From an uncultured Clostridia bacterium (GTDB lineage Bacteria; Bacillota; Clostridia; Oscillospirales; Oscillospiraceae), in contig CALJDB010000205.1 in the NCBI GenBank assembly GCA_938023775.1, forward strand, positions 1-6,828: a DNA stretch of 6,828 bases, given 5' to 3'. The translations under genes and the position numbers were made by a program. Positions 1 through 5,054 of this stretch are shown here, piece by piece. A model generated the notes under the pieces. That model was not told where the DNA came from, ran no database searches, and worked only from the letters and a program-made list of their open reading frames with translations. Every line of letters starts with the position of its first letter. Position 1 is the stretch's first letter.

Positions 1-42
1 AAAAACGAGCCCCGCTGCGCCTCCTCGCAGCGGGGCTTGTTG
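1..42 (+). terminator. Intrinsic terminator-like hairpin at the left window edge
   Basis: Bases 4-19 pair with 26-41 in a 16-bp GC-rich stem (one G-U wobble in the plus-strand RNA) around the 6-nt loop CCTCCT. A five-A run opens the window. The T-rich tail is mostly inside the stem on the plus strand (TTGTT), so it probably ends a plus-strand gene lying left of the window. On the minus strand the A run would supply a U tract, but no minus-strand gene is seen ending here. The flavoprotein fragment that follows begins 27 nt beyond the hairpin. Confidence 0.65.
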
Positions 43-68
43 AACCGAAGAACGAAAGGGGACGGAAA

Positions 69-314
69 ATGAAGATCATCGGACTTGCCTGCGGACGCAG
101 AATGGGAAACAGCGAGCTGCTCCTCCGCGCAGCGCTCGCAGAGGCGACTGCTTGCGTCGGCGCTGAAGCAGAGCTGATTCGCCTTCAGGAGCTCCGGATA
201 TCCGACTGCATTGGCTGCGAGAGCTGCATGCGCGGGCTGACCGCCGGCGGGGACGGGGAGTGCGTGCTGCGCGGTGACGATTTTCGCTGGCTTGCCGACC
301 GCGTCGCCGATGCG
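69..314 (+). pseudogene. N-terminal fragment of an Fe-S flavoprotein / NADPH-dependent FMN reductase family protein
   Basis: The start ATG at 69 has a good ribosome binding site (AAAGGGG at 55-61, 7 nt upstream). The protein opens with a flavodoxin-like first strand and phosphate-loop region (MKIIGLACGRRMGNSELLL). It then shows a compact cysteine motif, C47-x2-C50-x2-C53-x11-C65, followed by DDF near residue 70, as in iron-sulfur flavoproteins that pair FMN with a [4Fe-4S] cluster for electron transfer. Family resemblance stops at about residue 82 (LADRVADA), exactly where the expected next strand and the PVY-type FMN-binding loop should follow. The frame stays open to 638, but residues 83-189 are Arg/Gly-rich, unlike a flavodoxin, and run through the terminator at 565-599. 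From about 301 another frame encodes part of an unrelated hydrolase. I read this as a truncated gene left by a deletion. Without the rest of the fold it should not bind FMN normally. Confidence 0.72.
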
Positions 315-564
315 ACTCCCGGACCTCGCTGGGCTGCCGGACACCTTCATCCTGACAGCCGGGGACGACCCGCTGACACCGGCGACGGAGCGCTACGCGG
401 AAAAGCTGCGCGCGGCGGGCGTCGCGGTGGAGTATGTCCGCATGGAGGGCTGCCGCCACGGCTTTACCGTCCGCGCCGGACTCGCGAGCGCGGAAAAATT
501 CGAGGAAGCGTGGGCACGCATGAACGGATACCTGAAGAAAAAGCTGCATCCCTGCGGCACATAA
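301..564 (+). pseudogene. C-terminal fragment of an alpha/beta hydrolase (acetyl-esterase/lipase-like, Abhydrolase_3 type)
   Basis: In the frame +1 relative to the flavoprotein fragment, translation from about 301 reads SPMRLPDLAGLPDTFILTAG, then DDPLTP, and later EGCRHGFTV. This is the usual last third of an alpha/beta hydrolase fold-3 esterase: the acid residue in the DPL motif (Asp codon 367-369), the catalytic His in HGF (codon 457-459) and a closing amphipathic helix. It ends at TAA 562-564, directly before a terminator, so the 3' end is native. The oxyanion-hole HGG motif and the nucleophile elbow GxSxG, normally 100-150 residues upstream, are missing. An ATG at 274 is in frame, but the codons from 274 to about 300 overlap flavoprotein sequence and have no matching ribosome binding site. 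A product from that start would be 96 residues without the serine, hence inactive. The likely origin is a deletion joining two neighbouring genes. Confidence 0.72.
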
Positions 565-599
565 AAAAGGACGGACCTTGCAAAAAGGTCCGTCCTTTT
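565..599. terminator. Bidirectional intrinsic terminator between convergent genes
   Basis: A perfect 15-bp stem (565-579 with 585-599) encloses a 5-nt loop. On the plus strand the stem ends in TTTT and follows the hydrolase-fragment stop codon at once. On the minus strand it ends in a run of six T and begins 4 nt beyond the stop codon of the prolyl-tRNA editing gene at 604. It can therefore stop transcription from both sides. Confidence 0.92.
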
Positions 600-603
600 C
601 TGT

Positions 604-1161
604 TCATTCCACATCCCGCGGGAGGTCGACCCAAGTGATCTCGTGGTGCAGCGCCGGGAGAAGCTTATTTATGAGGTCCGCGGTGGGGAAGCGGAGGGTG
701 CTGGTGTTGCGGCAGGGGTGACAGGCAAAATATTCCGCGCCGAGGAGCTCGCGGTCGCCGAGGAGACGGACGCGGTTTGCCTCATCGCGCAGCAGGCAGA
801 GCACGCTGGCGCTGCCGTGGGTGACGCCGAGATAGTCCCTCAGCAACTCCTCGCTGCCGAAGCTCAGGCGGCTGCATCCGAGCTGGGCGGAGAGGTATTT
901 GGTCTTGAACGGCTTGTCGCCGGGCATAATGAGCAGATAGAGGTCCGTCTGCTGGCGGTTCGCAAGGAAGAGGTTTTTCGCAACGCCGCAGCCGAGCGCT
1001 GCCTCGACCGGGGCGAGCGCCTCCATCGTGAAAAGCGCGTCGTGGTCCGCGCGGATGTAGTCGATGCCGAGCGCGTCCAGCGCGTCGTAGCACGCCGTTT
1101 CCGCCGCATCGCGCGCTGCGCAGTCCGCCGGGCGGCCGTGGTAAAGCATCAGTTGATCCAT
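604..1161 (-). CDS. proX: Prolyl-tRNA editing deacylase, ProX / YbaK-EbsC family
   Basis: This is a 185-residue free-standing editing domain that in this family hydrolyses mischarged Ala- or Cys-tRNA(Pro), protecting proline codons from mistranslation in the cytoplasm. Recognisable parts in order: an N-terminal helix plus IDYIRADHDALFTMEAL (residues 33-49); AKNLFLANR (61-69), carrying the conserved Lys62-Asn63 of YbaK-like editing sites; YLLIMPGDKPFKTKYLS (75-91); the GVTHGSAS loop (112-119); LLGDREL (133-139); and HPCRNTSTLRFPTADLI (148-164). Length is normal for the ProX (PrdX-like) group. The start at 1161 has a GGAGG site (plus-strand CCTCC, 1169-1173) 7 nt upstream. The gene stands alone, runs opposite to its neighbours and ends at the terminator at 565-599. 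Family assignment is firm; exact substrate preference (Ala versus Cys) is not visible. No proline reductase gene lies nearby, so there is no sign of a Stickland locus. Confidence 0.9.
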   Translation of the reverse strand: MDQLMLYHGRPADCAARDAAETACYDALDALGIDYIRADHDALFTMEALAPVEAALGCGVAKNLFLANRQQTDLYLLIMPGDKPFKTKYLSAQLGCSRLSFGSEELLRDYLGVTHGSASVLCLLRDEANRVRLLGDRELLGAEYFACHPCRNTSTLRFPTADLINKLLPALHHEITWVDLPRDVE

Positions 1162-1177
1162 TTCTGTGCCTCCGTGC

Positions 1178-1206
1178 TTGAAAAAAATCTGCGCCTATTG
1201 TATAAT
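1178..1206 (+). promoter_or_regulatory. Sigma-A-type promoter for the sirtuin-glycosyltransferase-tmk operon
   Basis: TTGAAA (1178-1183) and a consensus TATAAT (1201-1206) are separated by exactly 17 bp. The predicted transcription start is near 1213, giving a leader of about 33 nt before the sirtuin ATG at 1246. A small palindrome, TTCTG-T-CAGAA (1208-1218), is centred on the predicted start and could be an operator, though it is short enough to be chance. Confidence 0.88.
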
Positions 1207-1225
1207 GTTCTGTCAGAATATGCAA
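1197..1225 (-). promoter_or_regulatory. Probable divergent promoter for the proX gene
   Basis: On the minus strand TACAAT (plus coordinates 1202-1197) is preceded, after 17 bp, by TTGCAT (1225-1220). The -10 is strong and the -35 is moderate. Its -10 overlaps the -10 of the plus-strand promoter, so RNA polymerase could occupy only one of the two at a time. A start near 1190 would leave a leader of about 30 nt before the ATG at 1161. Confidence 0.6.
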
Positions 1226-1245
1226 GAGGAAAGGCGGCGAGGGCT

Positions 1246-1962
1246 ATGACCGAGGAGATCCGGAAGCTCAAAGAGCTCGTGGACGGCAGCAATAATATCG
1301 TGTTTTTCGGCGGTGCGGGCGTCTCGACGGAGAGCGGCATCCCCGATTTCCGCAGCACGGACGGGCTTTATAATCAGGAGTGGAAGTATCCGCCGGAGGA
1401 GATTCTGAGCCGGAGCTTTTTCGACCGCGACCCGGAGGAATACTACCGCTTCCACCACGCAAAGCTCCGGCTCACCGGCGCGCAGCCGAACGCCGCGCAC
1501 CGAAAGCTCGCCGAGTGGGAGGCGGAAGGGCGTCTCCGCGCCGTCATCACCCAGAATATCGACGGGCTGCATCAGGCGGCGGGGAGCCGAAACGTGCTGG
1601 AGCTGCACGGAACGCTCCTGCGCTGTTACTGTTCCCGCTGCGGCAAGCCCTATCCGTTTGCGCTTGTGAACGACGGCGAGGGCGTGCCCCGCTGCGATTG
1701 CGGCGGCGTCATCCGCCCGGACATCGTGTTTTATGAGGAGGCGCTCGACGACGAGGTCGTCGCCCGCGCCGTGCACTATATCCGTCAGGCGGACGTGCTC
1801 ATCATCGGCGGAACGAGCCTCGCCGTTTATCCGGCGGCGGGACTTATCAACTATTACCGCGGGCATAAGCTCGTGCTCGTCAACCGCGGGGCGACCCCGG
1901 CGGACGGCAGAGCGGATCTGCTCGTCCGCGGGAAGATCGGGGAGGTGTTTTCCCAGCTATGA
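1246..1962 (+). CDS. cobB: NAD-dependent protein deacylase, Sir2 (sirtuin) family
   Basis: Cytoplasmic enzyme of 238 residues that removes acyl groups from protein lysines using NAD+, releasing nicotinamide and O-acyl-ADP-ribose. Motifs in order: GAGVSTESGIPDFRS (residues 23-37, NAD-binding Rossmann loop), TQNIDGLHQ (102-110), catalytic His121 in ELHGT, a zinc site formed by C129-x2-C132 and C150-x-C152, RPDIVFYEE (157-165), GGTSLAVYPAA (188-198) and VNRG near 212-215. All core residues are present and the length is typical. The frame is open upstream to 643, but that part lies antisense to proX and upstream of the promoter at 1178-1206, so the start is ATG 1246. The purine-rich GAGGAAAGG at 1226-1234 is the likely ribosome binding site, with slightly long spacing. 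The TGA overlaps the next gene's ATG (ATGA, 1959-1962). The cobB symbol denotes the family; strict orthology and acyl preference are not shown. Confidence 0.93.
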   Translation: MTEEIRKLKELVDGSNNIVFFGGAGVSTESGIPDFRSTDGLYNQEWKYPPEEILSRSFFDRDPEEYYRFHHAKLRLTGAQPNAAHRKLAEWEAEGRLRAVITQNIDGLHQAAGSRNVLELHGTLLRCYCSRCGKPYPFALVNDGEGVPRCDCGGVIRPDIVFYEEALDDEVVARAVHYIRQADVLIIGGTSLAVYPAAGLINYYRGHKLVLVNRGATPADGRADLLVRGKIGEVFSQL

Positions 1963-2681
1963 GCGAAAAGATCAAGGTTCTCGGCGTCGGGTTCGATAAC
2001 CTGACGATGGAGGAAGCAGTGGAAAAGGCTTACACGCTCCAGACGGCGCAGCGCGGCGGCTATGTCGTGACGCCGAATCCGGAGATCGTGATGATCTGCC
2101 GCCGCGACATAGAGGCGGCGGAGGCTGTCGCCGGGGCGGTGCTGACCATCCCGGACGGCATCGGCATCATTTACGCGGCGAAGCTGCGCCATACGCCGCT
2201 GAAGGAAAAGGTCCCCGGCTGCGACTTCACGCTTGCGCTGCTGGAAAAAATGGCGGCGGCGGGGCGGAGCGTCTATCTGCTGGGCGCAAAGCCCGGCGTT
2301 GCGGAGAAGGCGGGGGAGAACCTCGCCGCGCGCTTCCCCGGACTGCGCGTCGTCGGGACGCATGACGGCTATTTTCAGGACGACGCCCCCGTGGTGGCGG
2401 AGATCGCCGCCGCCGCGCCGGACCTGCTGCTCGTCTGCCTCGGCGCGCCGAAGCAGGAGAAGTGGATGCACCGCCATGCCGCGGAGCTGAACGCCGGTCT
2501 GATGATCGGCGCGGGCGGGAGTCTGGATGTTTACGCCGGCGTCGCCGAGCGCGCGCCGGAGCGCTGGCAGCGCGCGGGACTGGAGTGGCTCTACCGGCTT
2601 TTGAAGGAGCCGAAGCGCATCGGGCGCATGCTCGTCCTGCCGGAATTTTTGCTGAAGGCGTGTTTTGTGAGGGAAAAATGA
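1959..2681 (+). CDS. WecG/TagA/CpsF family glycosyltransferase
   Basis: A 240-residue GT26-family enzyme. The best-studied members (TagA/TarA) transfer N-acetylmannosamine from UDP-ManNAc to undecaprenyl-diphosphate-GlcNAc at the inner face of the membrane, the first committed step of wall teichoic acid linkage; WecG relatives make enterobacterial common antigen. Visible motifs: VTPNPEIV (residues 37-44), IPDGIGI (64-70) with the aspartate taken as catalytic base in TagA, SVYLLGAKPG (104-113), LLVCLGAPKQEKWM (157-170), IGAGGSLDVYAG (183-194) and a C-terminal basic appendage WLYRLLKEPKRIGRM (210-224), the region proposed to complete the site at the membrane. Length is normal and it appears intact. 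The start overlaps the sirtuin stop by ATGA, implying translational coupling, since no strong ribosome binding site is evident. No other teichoic acid or capsule gene is in the window, so the polymer it serves is unknown. Confidence 0.92.
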   Translation: MSEKIKVLGVGFDNLTMEEAVEKAYTLQTAQRGGYVVTPNPEIVMICRRDIEAAEAVAGAVLTIPDGIGIIYAAKLRHTPLKEKVPGCDFTLALLEKMAAAGRSVYLLGAKPGVAEKAGENLAARFPGLRVVGTHDGYFQDDAPVVAEIAAAAPDLLLVCLGAPKQEKWMHRHAAELNAGLMIGAGGSLDVYAGVAERAPERWQRAGLEWLYRLLKEPKRIGRMLVLPEFLLKACFVREK

Positions 2682-3337
2682 TGCAAGGAAAGCTTATCGT
2701 GATCGAAGGAATCGACGGCAGCGGCAAAAGCACCCAGTACCGCCGCCTCTGCGAGCGGCTGGAGCGCGAGGGCGCTGACTTCCGCCGCGTGACCTTCCCG
2801 CGCTATGATGAAGAAAGCAGCGCGCTCATCCGCGCGTATCTGCGCGGGGACTTCGGCTCCCGCCCCGGCGACGTCAACGCTTACGCCGCCTCCACATTTT
2901 ACGCCGTCGACCGTTTCGCCTCGTTTCGGACAGACTGGGGCGCGTATTATGAGGCGGGGGGCACGGTCCTCTGCGACCGCTACACGACCTCCAACGCCTG
3001 TCATCAGGGCTCCAAGCTCCCGGAGGGGGAGCGGCAGGCGTTTCTCGACTGGCTCTATCACTTCGAGTTCGGTCTGATGGGGCTGCCGAAGCCGGACCTC
3101 GTCGTCTATCTGGACATCGAGGTCGAGACGGCAAAGACCCGCATGGCGGAGCGCGAGCGCGCGACGAACACGAGCGCCGATATCCATGAGCGCGACGCGG
3201 CTTATCTCCAAAGCTGTCTCGCCGCCGGGCGCGCCGCCGCGGCGCACTACGGCTGGCGCGTTATAAGAAGCGGGGCGCGCAGCGTGGAGGACATCCACGG
3301 GGAGATCTATGCCGCGGTAAAAGCGGCGACGGAATAA
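2678..3337 (+). CDS. tmk: Thymidylate kinase (dTMP kinase), Clostridia-type
   Basis: Phosphorylates dTMP to dTDP with ATP, a required step of dTTP supply. The 219-residue product shows the P-loop GIDGSGKST (residues 11-19), TFPRYDEES (39-47), a DRF (78-80), the DRY motif at 100-102 followed by TTSN and HQ (109-110), KPDLVVYLD (138-146) and an Arg-rich lid-like stretch, RMAERERATNTSADIHERD (155-173). It lacks the FTREPGGT motif of E. coli and Bacillus Tmk and has FPRYD plus LIRAYLRGDFG instead, a pattern I associate with a clostridial branch. Another deoxynucleoside-monophosphate kinase role is a lesser alternative. Start is ATG 2678, overlapping the upstream TGA (2679-2681); ATG 2681 is equally possible, with GAGGG (2669-2673) 4 or 7 nt upstream. 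Translation is probably coupled to the glycosyltransferase gene. It is the last gene of the operon, and no plus-strand U-tailed terminator follows. Confidence 0.9.
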   Translation: MMQGKLIVIEGIDGSGKSTQYRRLCERLEREGADFRRVTFPRYDEESSALIRAYLRGDFGSRPGDVNAYAASTFYAVDRFASFRTDWGAYYEAGGTVLCDRYTTSNACHQGSKLPEGERQAFLDWLYHFEFGLMGLPKPDLVVYLDIEVETAKTRMAERERATNTSADIHERDAAYLQSCLAAGRAAAAHYGWRVIRSGARSVEDIHGEIYAAVKAATE

Positions 3338-3361
3338 AAAAGGGACTCCCGAAGGAGTCCC
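3336..3361 (-). terminator. Intrinsic terminator of the Cys-rich micro-protein gene
   Basis: GGGACTCC (3342-3349) and GGAGTCCC (3354-3361) form a perfect 8-bp stem with a 4-nt loop (TTCG on the minus strand). On the minus strand it is followed by six T (plus-strand A run 3336-3341), a textbook terminator 36 nt past the micro-protein stop. On the plus strand the stem is followed by GCGGATC with no U run, so it would stop tmk transcription poorly. Confidence 0.9.
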
Positions 3362-3396
3362 GCGGATCATTTGCCGATCTTGTTTTTCGCGCGGGC

Positions 3397-3531
3397 TCAG
3401 CAGCAGCCGCAATTGTTGTTATTGCAGCCGCAGCCGTTGTCGCAGCCGCAGCCGATGCTGCCGCAGCCGCCGCAGGAGAACAGGATGATGAGGATAATGA
3501 TGATCCAAAGACAGCTATTGTTTCCGCACAT
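3397..3531 (-). CDS. 44-residue Cys/Gly/Asn-rich membrane micro-protein
   Basis: The product begins MCGNNSCLW, continues with one very hydrophobic segment (residues 8-18, LWIIIILIILF) and ends in a tail of Cys, Gly and Asn only lightly interrupted (20-44). It has 11 Cys in 44 residues (2, 7, 20, 23, 28, 30, 34, 36, 41, 43, 44), 9 Gly and 7 Asn. The start ATG at 3531 has GGAGAAAGGG upstream on the minus strand (plus 3539-3548), and a terminator follows the stop, so this is a complete independent gene. An in-frame ATG at 3591 would add 20 residues but has no ribosome binding site. Short peptides of this style occur in Clostridia, often annotated as 'chorion class high-cysteine protein'; their function is unknown to me. 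A short membrane anchor with a metal-binding or disulfide-linked tail, perhaps in the spore or envelope, is a guess. No maturation enzyme or transporter is next to it. Confidence 0.75.
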   Translation of the reverse strand: MCGNNSCLWIIIILIILFSCGGCGSIGCGCDNGCGCNNNNCGCC

Positions 3532-3546
3532 AGTTTTTCCCTTTCT

Positions 3547-3633
3547 CCGCACTGGAACCTGAAATTGTCTCCGCCCTTGGAAGGGATGCATACGCGCTGC
3601 CCAGTGCGGCTGGATTTTTTATGTATGCAGCCC
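3547..3633. other. Intergenic region with interleaved inverted repeats
   Basis: Two inverted repeats interlock. CCGCACTGG (3547-3555) is the exact reverse complement of CCAGTGCGG (3601-3609). TGCATAC (3587-3593) is the exact reverse complement of GTATGCA (3623-3629), extendable by GGG (3583-3585) with CCC (3631-3633) after one mismatch. A small hairpin CCCT-TGGA-AGGG lies inside (3575-3585). On the plus strand the first stem is followed by CTGGATTTTTT; on the minus strand it forms the leader just before the ribosome binding site of the micro-protein. The two long stems cross, so they can form only as alternatives or as a pseudoknot. No known riboswitch class was recognised. Confidence 0.4.
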
Positions 3634-3646
3634 CTTTTCCCTTGGC

Positions 3647-3702
3647 GCAGAGGCGGTGGACCCGACCTCTGCACCATATTATGCGCCGCCCGCCGGGGCG
3701 GT
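3647..3702 (+). other. Two small hairpins in the presumed mltG leader
   Basis: GCAGAGG (3647-3653) pairs perfectly with CCTCTGC (3666-3672) across a 12-nt loop. GCCGCCC (3685-3691) pairs with GGGCGGT (3696-3702, one G-U) around GCCG. Between them lies TATTAT (3677-3682), which resembles a -10 box but has no acceptable -35 at 16-18 bp. No convincing promoter for mltG was found; transcription may start here with a weak -35 or come from upstream. Neither hairpin has a U tail. Confidence 0.35.
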
Positions 3703-3740
3703 CACAGCGAAAAAATGCAAAGCCCGGAAGGAGGAGCCCC

Positions 3741-5054
3741 ATGGCAGATATCGACCCGCGCCGCACGCCGGACGGCGAGCAGCCGGACAGCCGGCTCGTA
3801 GACATTTTTGACGAGGAGAACACCCGCCGTTTTTCCGCGGAGGAGCTGCGCGACGCCGCCGCAGGCAAGGAGCCGGAGGGGGAGGAGATCGAGCTCGAGG
3901 AGCGCGATTACCGCCCCGTGCGCGTCCGCCGGAGCGGCCGTCTCGGCTGCATGGGCGGGCTGATGTACGGTGTTTTCATTATATGTATCTCCGTCATCTT
4001 AGCCTGCGCCGGCTGGATGGCGGCGTGCGACGTGCTCGCGCTCAACAAAGAGGAGGTCACGGCGACCGTTTATCTCCCGAAGGATATCTTCACCGAGCAG
4101 GAGGTGGAGGTCAAGGACGCAGACGGCGTCGTCACCGGCACGCGCACCGTCAAGAGCGCGGACATCGACTATGTCGCCCGCGCGCTCAAGGACGCGGGGA
4201 TCATCGAGTACAAGGGGCTTTTCAAGCTCTTTGCCAAGATCTCCCACGCGGATCGGAAGCTCGATCCCGGCACCTATGTGCTGACGACAAAGCTTGATTA
4301 CCGCGCGCTCGTGAAGCGCATGCAGGTCGGCACGGAGTCCATGGTCGTCACGAAGCTCACCTTCCCGGAGGGCATGACGATGGACCAGATCTTCACGAAG
4401 CTGGAGGAGGAGGGCGTCTGCTCCAAGGAAGACCTCTATAACGCGGCGGCGAACTTCAATTATTCCTTCCGCTTCCTCGAAAACGCCGAGACCGGCGACG
4501 CCGCGCGCCTCGAGGGCTTCATCTTCCCGAACACCTATGACTTTTATCAGGGCGAGCAGGCGAGCTCCGTCATCAACAAGTTCCTGACCGCGCTCCACTC
4601 CCGCATCACGGCGGACATGTGGACCCAGATCGCAAACCGCGGAACCACCTTCCGCGCCGCCGTCACGGTCGCCTCCCTCATCGAAAAGGAGGCGGCGAAC
4701 GACGAAGAGCGCGCCGTCATCGCGTCCGTCATCTATAACCGCCTCGCCGCGGGGATGCCCCTCGCGGTGGACGCCTCGATTCTGTACGTCCATCAGGACT
4801 ATACCGGCGGCGTCAATCTCCCGGAGGAATATCTGACGGAGGACAGCCCCTACAATACCCGGCTTTATACCGGCCTTCCGCCGACGCCGATCTGCAACCC
4901 CGGCATGGCGAGCATCAACGCCGCGCTGAAGCCGAGCCAGACAAGCTATTATTACTACGCGCTGGACGCTGAGACCGGCACCCACCGCTTCTTCACGAAC
5001 TACAACGACTTCGCCGCCTTCACGGCAACACAGAGCTATGACGATGAGACCTGA
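3741..5054 (+). CDS. mltG: Endolytic murein transglycosylase MltG (YceG-like)
   Basis: Membrane-anchored lytic transglycosylase that cuts nascent glycan strands, setting their length or releasing them from the membrane. The 437-residue protein has a charged cytoplasmic N-terminus (1-69), a single membrane segment (about 71-95, MGGLMYGVFIICISVILAC onward), a LysM-like region (about 105-200) and the YceG catalytic domain: LEGFIFPNTYDF (257-268), ASLIEKEA (311-318) with Glu315 as the expected catalytic acid, VIYNRLAAGMPL (330-341), SPYNTRLYTGLPPTPICNPG (369-388), and YYYYAL then H-RFF and FTNY near the end. Start ATG 3741 has a strong AAGGAGG (3728-3734) 6 nt upstream; in-frame ATGs from 3621 lack one and lie in the hairpin-rich leader. 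Its end overlaps the U32 gene by 17 nt. The long acidic N-terminal tail (about 70 residues) precedes the membrane, as in many Gram-positive MltG proteins. Confidence 0.95.
   Translation: MADIDPRRTPDGEQPDSRLVDIFDEENTRRFSAEELRDAAAGKEPEGEEIELEERDYRPVRVRRSGRLGCMGGLMYGVFIICISVILACAGWMAACDVLALNKEEVTATVYLPKDIFTEQEVEVKDADGVVTGTRTVKSADIDYVARALKDAGIIEYKGLFKLFAKISHADRKLDPGTYVLTTKLDYRALVKRMQVGTESMVVTKLTFPEGMTMDQIFTKLEEEGVCSKEDLYNAAANFNYSFRFLENAETGDAARLEGFIFPNTYDFYQGEQASSVINKFLTALHSRITADMWTQIANRGTTFRAAVTVASLIEKEAANDEERAVIASVIYNRLAAGMPLAVDASILYVHQDYTGGVNLPEEYLTEDSPYNTRLYTGLPPTPICNPGMASINAALKPSQTSYYYYALDAETGTHRFFTNYNDFAAFTATQSYDDET

Noticed and set aside
69..638. A single intact 189-residue protein
   Set aside because: Only the first ~82 residues resemble a family. 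The rest is an out-of-frame reading of the hydrolase remnant and of the terminator hairpin.
643..1245. A 200-codon upstream in-frame extension of the sirtuin
   Set aside because: It is antisense to the well-supported proX gene, has no sirtuin-like content and lies upstream of a near-perfect promoter at 1178-1206. It is open only because of GC-rich codon use on the other strand.
2462..2677. Upstream extension of the tmk frame
   Set aside because: It lies wholly inside the glycosyltransferase gene in another frame; the P-loop begins just after 2678, as expected for Tmk.
3402..3476. Six GCAGCCG units resembling a short tandem repeat
   Set aside because: They are the antisense of the repeated Gly-Cys codons in the micro-protein and are irregularly spaced; no separate repeat or CRISPR-like array is supported.
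3587..3629. Minus-strand CATACATA as a sporulation sigma-E/K -10 box for the micro-protein gene
   Set aside because: It is close to the sigma-E -10 pattern, but no matching -35 element is found at the proper distance, and the same bases are part of an inverted repeat.
3621..3740. Upstream starts for mltG adding up to 40 residues
   Set aside because: There is no ribosome binding site, and the added residues are coded by the hairpin-rich leader. ATG 3741 has a strong AAGGAGG at ideal spacing.
3715..3801. Possible leader peptide starting at ATG 3715, overlapping the mltG start
   Set aside because: It has no ribosome binding site of its own and runs out of frame into mltG without any leader-peptide feature such as a codon run.
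3999..4985. Long minus-strand open frame opposite mltG (328 codons)
   Set aside because: The amino-acid mix is typical of an antisense shadow and no family motif is visible; mltG on the plus strand explains the region fully.
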